Of a DNA stretch of 8,472 nt, positions 1-5,754 are shown in pieces. Below the pieces are notes generated by a model. That model was not told the DNA's origin, ran no database searches, and saw only the letters and a program-made list of their open reading frames with translations. The position numbers and the translations under genes were made by a program. Origin of the DNA: JAWXCB01 sp034440455 (GTDB lineage Bacteria > Bacteroidota > Bacteroidia > Chitinophagales > CAIOSU01); assembly GCA_034440455.1 (NCBI GenBank), contig JAWXCB010000040.1, positions 1 through 8,472 of the forward strand, read 5' to 3'. The stretch's first letter is position 1; each line of letters opens with the position of its first letter.

Positions 1-78
1 AAAAAAAAATACAGACCAAAAGAATCGCGAAACGAATCATGCCCCGAAATTGCGCAAAAAGAGAGAATGGGAATATCA

Positions 79-174
79 TTAGACCTCTTTCCTAATTCAT
101 TCCATTTATCTTCTCCTTCGGAGAAGAATATCAGATGAGGCGATAAAAAAAAGCGAATTAGGAAAAAGATCTAA
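79..174 (+). repeat. Short inverted-repeat element, copy 1
   Basis: A 96-bp MITE-like element. Its ends, 79-98 (TTAGACCTCTTTCCTAATTC) and 155-174, are complementary at 18 of 20 positions, and pairing continues two more bases outward (77-78 with 175-176). Inside is a perfect 8-bp hairpin (109-116 with 120-127, loop TTC), then the core at 136-154, which reads TGAGGCGAT, eight A and GC and directly abuts the right arm. The same ends recur in copy 3 (7181-7271), and the core recurs in copies 2 and 3. No transposase is nearby and no clear target duplication is visible, so if mobile it would need help from elsewhere (inference). It could also act as a terminator or RNA-stabilising hairpin downstream of the Wzi-like gene. 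Confidence 0.75.
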
Positions 175-210
175 TGCGTTAAAGCAATGAAGTAATTACG
201 CGCCAAATAC

Positions 211-275
211 TAATTCGGTGATTCGATATTGGATGAATAATCACCGAATTACCGAATCATCAAATTATCGAATCA
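211..275. repeat. Inverted octamer repeat array
   Basis: Read on the minus strand from 275 to 236 there are five consecutive 8-base units: TGATTCGA, TAATTTGA, TGATTCGG, TAATTCGG and the degenerate TGATTATT. Two units lie in the opposite orientation at 211-226 (TAATTCGG, TGATTCGA). As a result 211-223 and 239-251 form a perfect 13-bp inverted repeat with a 15-base loop, and 219-227 is also complementary to 267-275. The array begins one base after the stop codon of the Wzi-like gene, so the transcript would carry the hairpin in its 3' untranslated region. There is no U-tract after the stem, so a classical intrinsic terminator is not shown. Confidence 0.7.
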
Positions 276-276
276 A

Positions 277-2055
277 CTAAAACCAATATCCCCTGTAAGG
301 AATGTTCACGCGCATCGCCACGCCAAAGTAAGATTGCGTGTTGTTTTGTGAAGGTTCTTCGCTGGTGAGGCTGCGCACTGCCATGTTGAAGTCAAAGAAA
401 AGCTGGTGCCGTAGTTCGTAGCTGATGAGCAAATCAAACAGTGCGATGTTCTGCTTCACGCCCTGCGTTACCTCGTTGCCATATTCCTGCATAATGGTAA
501 ATGCTCCAGTTGTCGGGTCGGTGTTGGGCAAAAAGATATTACCGCCCCAGTTTTCACCCGGGTTGTCGGTTCCCTTTACAGCATACATCACCGTTGCCCT
601 TGCATTAAGTGAAGGCAACATTTGATAATTCATTTTGAAAATCAACTCCCAGAAATTTGCGCCCAGCGGATGCGCGAGCGCCTGGTTGTAATGCGTGTAG
701 CTGGTGCCAATCGTGTTGTGCGAATAGGTGTAAGGTCGCGCCCAGTTGAACTCGGCTTGAAAATCAAGATGGTCAATCGTGAACATGTCAATATATTTCA
801 TGCCCGTTTGGATGCCGATTTTATTTGCCCACCATCCATTGGCGGCTTTGATTTGTCCGAGATTAAATTCATCAAACACAAACTGCCCATAGAGTTGCAG
901 CGTGCGCGCAATGTTGGCTTTGTAATCCAAGCCAATCAACACGTTGTCAGGGCTGCCAAGCGATTGCTCAATGGCGCGATAAAAAATAATGGGGTTGAGA
1001 TATTGTAATTCAAAACCATCTTCGCGCTCAAAGATTACGCCTTCAAACAAGCCGATGTCGAGCCAGTGTGTCGCATTGATATTGAGATGATGAAAGGCTC
1101 CGTATTTCTTGGGAAGCAATTGGTCAGCGCCACGGTCATACGTGCCAATCATTTCGGTGAAAAGATTCGTGTAGCTGATTTTCCAGATGTTGAGCTGCAT
1201 CTTCAGGAACAGATAATTGTTTCCATAATCGGAGAGATACAGCGAGCGGATGCCGTTGCCCCAAAAATGCTTGTCATGCCCGAAAGAAAAGTCAAGGCAG
1301 TCGAGCACATTGAACACAACATAGCCGCGCGCGGTGAAATAATCCACGCCTGTTTCTTTGAAGCCGTCTTTGTAATAACCTTCGCCCGGCACCGCTTCAT
1401 CATCAACGATTGCCTGCTGCACATAGCCCATGTTTTTCTGCTGGCTGTCGGTGAAGTAGGTATAAAAGCCAATCTTCTTTTTAATGTAGCCGCGCAATTC
1501 CACTCCACGCGTGTTTGTGAATTTCAGTTCCTCCGAATTCGGCTGTCCGCCTAATTGAAAATGCAACACGGGATTTACTTTCAGAATAAATCCTTTGCTG
1601 TTCACCGCAAACATGTTTGCAGGCTCGGGATAAATCACCTTCCAAAGCGGGTGCTTGCTTTTGATAACGGTGTCTTGCAGCCACTCGCTGTTCTCAACAT
1701 ATTCATAAGAGATGTCAGCATTGAAGCGCTTGTTGCCGATGATGTTTTCTTTTCCAAGCGACTGCATGTATTCTGCCACAAGCTTTCTGCTATAAGGCTT
1801 CATGCTCGTTGCAAAAACGGGAAGCGCCTTGCCGTATTGAACGCTCATGCGATCCATGATGCGGTAATGATCGGTGTTCAGCGGAATGTAAGTTCCTTGG
1901 GAAAATAACTGCGCAACCGTCAGTGAAAACAGCGCGGTGAAAAAGAACTTAGAGGGCAGTTCTAAAAATTGCTTTTTTATCGCCTCACCCCATCCCTCTC
2001 CTTTTGGAGAGGGAGTTAGAAATAGAATTTTTAGAATTGCCCTTGATTTAATCAC
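277..2055 (-). CDS. Wzi/RemB-like outer-membrane beta-barrel protein
   Basis: A 592-residue protein resembling the capsule assembly protein Wzi family (which also covers RemB-like proteins of gliding Bacteroidota). Members are outer-membrane beta-barrels linked to surface polysaccharide attachment; the substrate here is unknown. Supporting signs are a signal peptide-like stretch at residues 36-53 (KFFFTALFSLTVAQLFSQ), the family-like segment GHDKHFWGNGIRSLYLSD at 259-276, many alternating aromatic/polar strands, and a C-terminal aromatic residue (YRGYWF) as in barrel proteins. The start is a GTG at 2055-2053 overlapping the TGA of the upstream lipoprotein gene (GTGA), which suggests translational coupling; no in-frame ATG occurs before the signal peptide. 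Residues 5-34 (including TPSPKGEGWGEA) are encoded by a repeat element, so the n-region is abnormally long. Family assignment is from recognition, not a search. Confidence 0.85.
   Translation of the reverse strand: MIKSRAILKILFLTPSPKGEGWGEAIKKQFLELPSKFFFTALFSLTVAQLFSQGTYIPLNTDHYRIMDRMSVQYGKALPVFATSMKPYSRKLVAEYMQSLGKENIIGNKRFNADISYEYVENSEWLQDTVIKSKHPLWKVIYPEPANMFAVNSKGFILKVNPVLHFQLGGQPNSEELKFTNTRGVELRGYIKKKIGFYTYFTDSQQKNMGYVQQAIVDDEAVPGEGYYKDGFKETGVDYFTARGYVVFNVLDCLDFSFGHDKHFWGNGIRSLYLSDYGNNYLFLKMQLNIWKISYTNLFTEMIGTYDRGADQLLPKKYGAFHHLNINATHWLDIGLFEGVIFEREDGFELQYLNPIIFYRAIEQSLGSPDNVLIGLDYKANIARTLQLYGQFVFDEFNLGQIKAANGWWANKIGIQTGMKYIDMFTIDHLDFQAEFNWARPYTYSHNTIGTSYTHYNQALAHPLGANFWELIFKMNYQMLPSLNARATVMYAVKGTDNPGENWGGNIFLPNTDPTTGAFTIMQEYGNEVTQGVKQNIALFDLLISYELRHQLFFDFNMAVRSLTSEEPSQNNTQSYFGVAMRVNIPYRGYWF
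1953..2043 (-). repeat. Short inverted-repeat element, copy 2, inside a coding sequence
   Basis: A 91-bp element read on the minus strand. The ends 1953-1970 (AGGGCAGTTCTAAAAATT) and 2026-2043 are complementary at 17 of 18 positions. An internal 9-bp hairpin (1993-2001 with 2006-2014, loop TTTT) includes CCCTCTCC/GGAGAGGG. The core TGAGGCGATAAAAAAGC runs from 1987 to 1971 on the minus strand and abuts the arm at 1970, exactly as in copies 1 and 3. The terminal arms are unlike those of copies 1 and 3. It lies 12 bases after the GTG start of the Wzi-like gene and is open in that gene's frame, encoding residues 5-34. Translation of this repeat type as SPKGEGWGE is, as I recall, common in Bacteroidota ORFs. 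Confidence 0.8.
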
Positions 2056-2663
2056 AATGCAGGAGAGGTTTTGTTGAAGTCAATTCGCCAGATGCCGCGC
2101 AAATCGTTCAGCTTGAATCCGGTTGCGCTGTCTGCGGGATAAAGCATGTTTATCAAAATAAAATCTTCGGAAGCGATTTCCTTTTCAGGCTCGCCATGAC
2201 ATTTCAGGCACAAAGGCGATTGAATCATGATGGGAGCAAAAAATGTATATCCGTTTTCATGCGCAGCAACAACAGGCTGCGCGGCTTCTCCTTTTTCCAA
2301 TGTTGTTTTAAAGTTGTCAATGATTTGCAACTCTTGCTCGCTTGCCTGATTGTTCGGGTTGCGCGCTTTGTGAGAAACACGTTTGATTGCTGCGCCATGC
2401 AAAGCTGCGATGCTATCGGTGAGCGGATAAGCGTGCAGGTTGCAATAGTTCAGCGCGTGGGCAACCCCGCTGTTTTCAATTGCGCGTTTCAATTCACCGC
2501 CTAATACTTGCTGCATTTGCGTTGCGATGGCGCTCCCTTTTTGTTTCACAGAATCCAATTCAGTTGTGCCTGAACTTTCCTTATTTTGTTCCTGCGACTT
2601 TTTTTGAAAACAGGAAGCAACGAGGAAGAGCAGAAGGGGTAGGATAAATAAATATTTTCTCAT
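2052..2663 (-). CDS. Haem-c lipoprotein, DUF3365/Tll0287-like
   Basis: A 203-residue predicted lipoprotein. Residues 1-18 form a lipoprotein signal peptide ending LVASC, with Cys18 the expected lipidated residue, followed by a charged linker (QKKSQEQNKES). The remainder matches the DUF3365 (Tll0287-like) pattern: a helical N-terminal half with NYCN around Cys74, a PNNQAS segment near 103-108, and the c-type haem attachment motif CLKCH at 152-156 near the C-terminus. Known members bind one haem c; in Tll0287 a cysteine is described as an axial ligand, and Cys74 is a candidate for that role here (inference). It is likely exported, matured by the cytochrome c machinery and anchored to a membrane, acting in redox sensing or electron transfer; the partner is unknown. 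I chose ATG at 2663 over TTG at 2666. Its stop overlaps the start of the Wzi-like gene. Confidence 0.85.
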   Translation of the reverse strand: MRKYLFILPLLLFLVASCFQKKSQEQNKESSGTTELDSVKQKGSAIATQMQQVLGGELKRAIENSGVAHALNYCNLHAYPLTDSIAALHGAAIKRVSHKARNPNNQASEQELQIIDNFKTTLEKGEAAQPVVAAHENGYTFFAPIMIQSPLCLKCHGEPEKEIASEDFILINMLYPADSATGFKLNDLRGIWRIDFNKTSPAL

Positions 2664-2666
2664 CAA

Positions 2667-2675
2667 TAAAATTTG
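2667..2675 (+). promoter_or_regulatory. Possible -7 box for pfkA
   Basis: TAAAATTTG just upstream of the pfkA ATG at 2679 resembles the Bacteroidota -7 consensus TAnnTTTG but has one extra base between TA and TTTG. No good -33 TTTG is visible at the usual distance. If used, the transcript would be essentially leaderless. Weak support. Confidence 0.25.
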
Positions 2676-2678
2676 TGC

Positions 2679-3671
2679 ATGTCAAAAATAAAGAAAATAG
2701 CAGTGTTCACTTCGGGTGGCGACTCGCCCGGCATGAATGCCGCCTTACGCGCGGTGGTGCGCAAAGCGCGTTATCATAAATTAGAAGTGGTCGGCATCAA
2801 ACGAGCGTATGAAGGAATGATTGATGGTGATTTCTTAGACATGAAAGCGCGGTCGGTGAGCAATATCATTCAGCGTGGCGGCACTATGCTCAAGTCGGGA
2901 AGAAGCAAGCGCTTTTTGCTAAAGAAGTGGAGAGATGTCGCCTATCAAAATTTGGTGAAAGCGGGAGTGCAGGGCGTTGTTGCCATCGGTGGCGATGGCA
3001 CGTTCAAGGGCGCGTTGGTTCTCTCCAAAGAGCATGATACGATTCCGTTTGTCGGCATCCCCGGCACGATTGATAATGATTTGTATGGAACAGATTTCAC
3101 GGTAGGCTATGACACGGCAATCAACACCGCAGTGGAAGCGATTGACAAAATCCGCGACACCGCAGATTCGCACGACCGCTGTTTTTTCGTGGAAGTGATG
3201 GGACGCGATGCGGGATTCATCGCGTTGCGCAGCGGCATCGCCAGCGGTGCGGAAGCGATTTTAATCCCCGAACAAAAAACAGATTTGAACGAACTGATTA
3301 CGCTTTTGCGCAACGGAAAGAAGCGCGGCAAAACTTCCAACATCGTGGTGGTTGCCGAAGGTGATGATGCAGGCAGCGCGTTTGATATTGCCGAAAAAGT
3401 AAAATTGAAACTGAAAGACTTTGACATCCGCGTGGTGGTGCTTGGGCATTTACAACGCGGAGGCGCGCCTTCGTGCATGGATAGGATTCTCGCCAGCCGC
3501 CTTGGTGTTGGCGCGGTGGAAGCATTGCTTGCTGGAAAACGCAACGTGATGATTGGCATTCAGCACCGCGACATCGTGTATGTTCCTTTTGAAAAAGCAA
3601 CGAAGCATCATAGCACCGTTGACCCTTATCTTTTGAAAATCGCAACACAGTTGTCGCATCCGGCATCGTGA
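2679..3671 (+). CDS. pfkA: ATP-dependent 6-phosphofructokinase
   Basis: A 330-residue cytoplasmic phosphofructokinase that converts fructose 6-phosphate and ATP to fructose 1,6-bisphosphate and ADP, the committed step of glycolysis. Motifs in order: GGDSPGMN (13-20, nucleotide loop), GGDGT (104-108), PGTIDND (128-134) with Asp132 equivalent to the catalytic base Asp127 of the E. coli enzyme, MGR (174-176), Glu227 in VVAEGDD, and HLQRGG (257-262), which contacts sugar phosphate. Gly in GGDG and Gly in PGTIDND indicate ATP rather than pyrophosphate use; PPi enzymes usually have GGDD and PKTIDND. Length is typical of the bacterial enzyme. ATG at 2679 is preferred over the TTG at 2673, since the family begins close to the KKIAVFTSGGD strand. 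It is divergent from the haem lipoprotein gene with only 15 bases between the start codons. Confidence 0.96.
   Translation: MSKIKKIAVFTSGGDSPGMNAALRAVVRKARYHKLEVVGIKRAYEGMIDGDFLDMKARSVSNIIQRGGTMLKSGRSKRFLLKKWRDVAYQNLVKAGVQGVVAIGGDGTFKGALVLSKEHDTIPFVGIPGTIDNDLYGTDFTVGYDTAINTAVEAIDKIRDTADSHDRCFFVEVMGRDAGFIALRSGIASGAEAILIPEQKTDLNELITLLRNGKKRGKTSNIVVVAEGDDAGSAFDIAEKVKLKLKDFDIRVVVLGHLQRGGAPSCMDRILASRLGVGAVEALLAGKRNVMIGIQHRDIVYVPFEKATKHHSTVDPYLLKIATQLSHPAS
2683..2690 (-). promoter_or_regulatory. Candidate promoter (-7 box) of the haem lipoprotein/Wzi-like operon
   Basis: On the minus strand TATTTTTG at 2690-2683 matches the Bacteroidota -7 consensus TAnnTTTG exactly. It lies 19 bases upstream of the ATG at 2663, giving a predicted leader of roughly a dozen bases. 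The box falls within codons 2-4 of pfkA, as it must given the very short divergent gap. I found no convincing -33 TTTG, so this rests on one short motif plus position. Confidence 0.45.
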
Positions 3672-3738
3672 AATATAAAATTGTTTAACCCAACTATGTA
3701 TAAAACTCTTTAAGAAAGAAGAACCAGAATCGATTGAA

Positions 3739-3927
3739 GTGGGTGGCAAACCCCTCGTTTGCCCGATTTGCTCAAACAATCATTTCTGGGTGAGAAGAGC
3801 ACAATTAAACAAAGCAGTCACAACTTTCTTTGGGTTTGAGTGGGCTGACCGTTCTGCGACCTGTTTTGTTTGCTCCGAATGCACTTACATTTTTTGGTTT
3901 CTTGGTAAGTATGAAAAGGGCGAGTGA
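3739..3927 (+). CDS. Small zinc-ribbon protein of unknown function
   Basis: With the GTG start at 3739 this is a 62-residue protein with a four-cysteine zinc-ribbon pattern: CPIC at residues 8-11 and CSEC at 45-48, plus an extra Cys42. Between them lies RRAQLNKAVTTFFGFEW, and the C-terminus has YIFWFLGKYEK. The layout resembles small Bacteroidota/Firmicutes proteins described only as hypothetical nucleic-acid-binding-like zinc ribbons; no specific function can be given. The frame stays open upstream and reads IKLFKKEEPESIEV before GTG, which looks like the natural N-terminus (family members, as I recall, begin M-x-LFKK-like), but the codon where Met would be expected (3700) is ATA. The gene sits 67 bases after pfkA and 13 bases before pyrC, probably co-transcribed with pyrC. 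Confidence 0.75.
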   Translation: MGGKPLVCPICSNNHFWVRRAQLNKAVTTFFGFEWADRSATCFVCSECTYIFWFLGKYEKGE

Positions 3928-3940
3928 CATTTAAAAAATT

Positions 3941-5278
3941 ATGGCACGTTACCTCATCAAGTCCGCGAAAATTGTCAACGAAGGAAAAATCGTTCAGAGT
4001 GATATTCTGTTTGACAACGGGCGCATCGAAAAGATTGCCGAGGGGATAAGCCCCAAAGCGCCTTTCACAGAAATAAATGCGCAGGGTTTATATCTTTTCC
4101 CCGGAGCGATTGACGACCAGGTGCATTTCCGCGAGCCGGGCTTAACGCACAAAGGCGAAATCTATACCGAAGCGCGCGCTGCGGTGGCGGGCGGTGTCAC
4201 TTCCTATATGGAGATGCCCAACACGCAGCCTTCCGCAATTACACAACAGTTACTCGAAGAAAAATATCAACGCGCTGCGCAGGTTTCGCTTGCCAACTAT
4301 TCCTTTTATATGGGAACGTCAAACGACAACTATGATGAAGTGATGCGCACGGATTTAAAGAACGTATGCGGCTTGAAAATCTTTATGGGTTCATCAACGG
4401 GCAACATGCTGGTGGATGATGAGCAAACGCTCGCGAAAGTTTTTTCAAATTTTTCCGGGTTGATTGCCACGCATTGCGAAGATGAAAAGACGATTAAGGA
4501 AAATGCAGAGATATTCCGCAAGCAGTTCGGTGAAGATGTGCCTGTAAAATATCATCCGCAAATACGCAGCGAGGAAGCCTGTTATCTTTCTTCGTCAAAA
4601 GCGGTTGCGCTTGCAAAAAAACACGGAACACGGCTGCACATCCTGCATATCTCCACCGCAAAGGAACTGTCACTTTTTGAAAATAAAACTCCGCTTGCGC
4701 AAAAGAAAATCACCGCTGAAGCGTGTATCCATCATTTGTGGTTTAGCGACATGGATTATGCTCGTCAAGGGAAATATATCAAATGGAATCCCGCAATTAA
4801 AACCGAAAAAGACCGTGAGGCGATTTTCAACGCTATGCTGAATGACACGATTGATGTTGTCGCCACTGACCATGCTCCGCATACGCGTGAAGAAAAGCAA
4901 CGCCCTTACTTTCAGGCGCCATCAGGCGGACCCTTAGTGCAGCATTCCTTAGTAGCGATGCTGGAATTTTATCATCAGAAAAAAATTTCTTTAGAGAAAA
5001 TCGTGGAGAAGATGAGCCATCATCCTGCAATTCTTTTCAGGGTGAAAGAAAGAGGTTTTGTTCGTGAAGGTTATTATGCGGATGCAGTGTTGGTTGATTT
5101 AAACGATCCGTGGGAAGTGAGCAGGGAAAATCTACTCTACAAATGCGGCTGGTCGCCTTTTGACGGGAATATTTTTCATGCGCGCGTCACGCATACCTTC
5201 GTGAACGGACATTTGGCTTATGAAAGAGGGAAGTTGGATGAAAGTACGAAAGGGCAGCGTCTTGCGTTTGGCAATTAA
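3941..5278 (+). CDS. pyrC: Dihydroorotase
   Basis: A 445-residue amidohydrolase that reversibly cyclises N-carbamoyl-aspartate to dihydroorotate, step three of de novo pyrimidine synthesis, in the cytoplasm. Visible motifs: DDQVHFREPG (58-67), MPNT (92-95), GLKIFMGSS (144-152) with Lys146 a possible carboxylated metal-bridging lysine, THCED (177-181), LHILHIS (232-238, His236 a likely metal ligand), ATDHAPHT (308-315, Asp310 the expected catalytic acid/base) and APSGGP (326-331). Length and motifs fit the class I dihydroorotase/allantoinase/hydantoinase group; FREPGLTHKGEIYTE and MPNT favour dihydroorotase. The first His of the usual HxH is Gln60. I recall DDQVHFREPG as the usual form in Bacteroidota enzymes, so this is likely lineage-typical. 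ATG at 3941 follows an A-rich leader; the lipoprotein gene follows 12 bases downstream. Confidence 0.93.
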   Translation: MARYLIKSAKIVNEGKIVQSDILFDNGRIEKIAEGISPKAPFTEINAQGLYLFPGAIDDQVHFREPGLTHKGEIYTEARAAVAGGVTSYMEMPNTQPSAITQQLLEEKYQRAAQVSLANYSFYMGTSNDNYDEVMRTDLKNVCGLKIFMGSSTGNMLVDDEQTLAKVFSNFSGLIATHCEDEKTIKENAEIFRKQFGEDVPVKYHPQIRSEEACYLSSSKAVALAKKHGTRLHILHISTAKELSLFENKTPLAQKKITAEACIHHLWFSDMDYARQGKYIKWNPAIKTEKDREAIFNAMLNDTIDVVATDHAPHTREEKQRPYFQAPSGGPLVQHSLVAMLEFYHQKKISLEKIVEKMSHHPAILFRVKERGFVREGYYADAVLVDLNDPWEVSRENLLYKCGWSPFDGNIFHARVTHTFVNGHLAYERGKLDESTKGQRLAFGN

Positions 5279-5290
5279 ATAAAACATCCC

Positions 5291-5653
5291 ATGACTGCCC
5301 TAAAATCCCTTGCAATCCTGCTGCTGCTTTTTTCGGCTTGTAGCCAGCCTGAAGAATATTACCAAAAGATTTATGGCAAATGGAAAGCGGCTGACTGGCT
5401 CGTGAACGGGCAATCAGCAGGAAAAAACATAACGAATGTCAGTTTTCAATTTAATGCTGACAAAACCTATCAATCAAAACTTGGCGCTAAGGGAGAAAAC
5501 GGCATCTTCAAACTGAAAAGCGAATACCTCTATACAACAGCAGAAGGGCAGCTTGAAATCATGGTGAAGATTGCAAAACTCACGGCTGATTCATTAGTGC
5601 TGGATATGAACAATGCAGGGCAGAGCGAAACGCTTCTCCTCGTGAAAGAGTGA
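5291..5653 (+). CDS. Small lipocalin-like lipoprotein
   Basis: A 120-residue predicted lipoprotein. Residues 1-17 form a signal peptide with lipobox LFSAC (Cys17 lipidated). The mature part begins with YGKWKAADWLVNG, then alternating strands FQFNADKTY, GIFKLKSEYLYTTAEG and LEIMVKIAKLTADSLVLDM, ending in LLLVKE. This Gly-x-Trp opening and the TADSLVLD close to the C-terminus are typical of the small lipocalin-like domains found in many Bacteroidota lipoproteins; ligand and role are unknown. It starts 12 bases after pyrC and is probably co-transcribed with it, though a role in pyrimidine synthesis is not implied. ATG at 5291 gives a well-formed signal peptide. Confidence 0.8.
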   Translation: MTALKSLAILLLLFSACSQPEEYYQKIYGKWKAADWLVNGQSAGKNITNVSFQFNADKTYQSKLGAKGENGIFKLKSEYLYTTAEGQLEIMVKIAKLTADSLVLDMNNAGQSETLLLVKE

Positions 5654-5679
5654 AATTGCGATTTCAGGGCAGGACACCT

Positions 5680-5705
5680 CAATTTCCCTTCCGTTTGGGA
5701 AATTG
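5680..5705 (+). terminator. Hairpin after the pyrC-lipoprotein operon
   Basis: CAATTTCCC (5680-5688) and GGGAAATTG (5697-5705) form a perfect 9-bp stem with an 8-base loop, 26 bases after the lipoprotein stop. A run of seven T follows at 5718-5724, twelve bases after the stem, further than in a standard intrinsic terminator. It could end the upstream operon or serve as an operator for the OmpA-like gene. Confidence 0.4.
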
Positions 5706-5725
5706 GATTTAAATTAGTTTTTTTG
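5694..5725 (+). promoter_or_regulatory. Possible promoter of the OmpA-like gene
   Basis: TTTG at 5694-5697 and TTTTTTTG at 5718-5725 are 20 bases apart, the spacing expected for Bacteroidota -33 (TTTG) and -7 (TAnnTTTG) elements. The TA of the -7 box is replaced by TT, so the match is partial. The -33 TTTG would lie in the loop and arm of the hairpin at 5680-5705. The leader would be about 25 bases. Confidence 0.3.
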
Positions 5726-5754
5726 CACTCAAATTCTAACCAAACCACCAAACC

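Noticed and set aside
79..174. Element copy 1 as a small RNA gene or attachment site
   Set aside because: There is no promoter box pointing into it, and the arms and core recur elsewhere in the window, which fits a dispersed repeat better.
211..275. Octamer array as a CRISPR array
   Set aside because: Units are contiguous 8-mers without unique spacers and no cas gene is present.
1066..1554. Long open frame on the plus strand opposite the Wzi-like gene
   Set aside because: It is antisense to a well-supported protein, lacks recognisable motifs or a signal peptide, and similar antisense frames occur across the whole gene.
3107..3559. Open frames on the minus strand opposite pfkA
   Set aside because: pfkA on the other strand has every catalytic motif; the antisense translations are low-complexity and Ser/Ala-rich, as expected of shadow frames.
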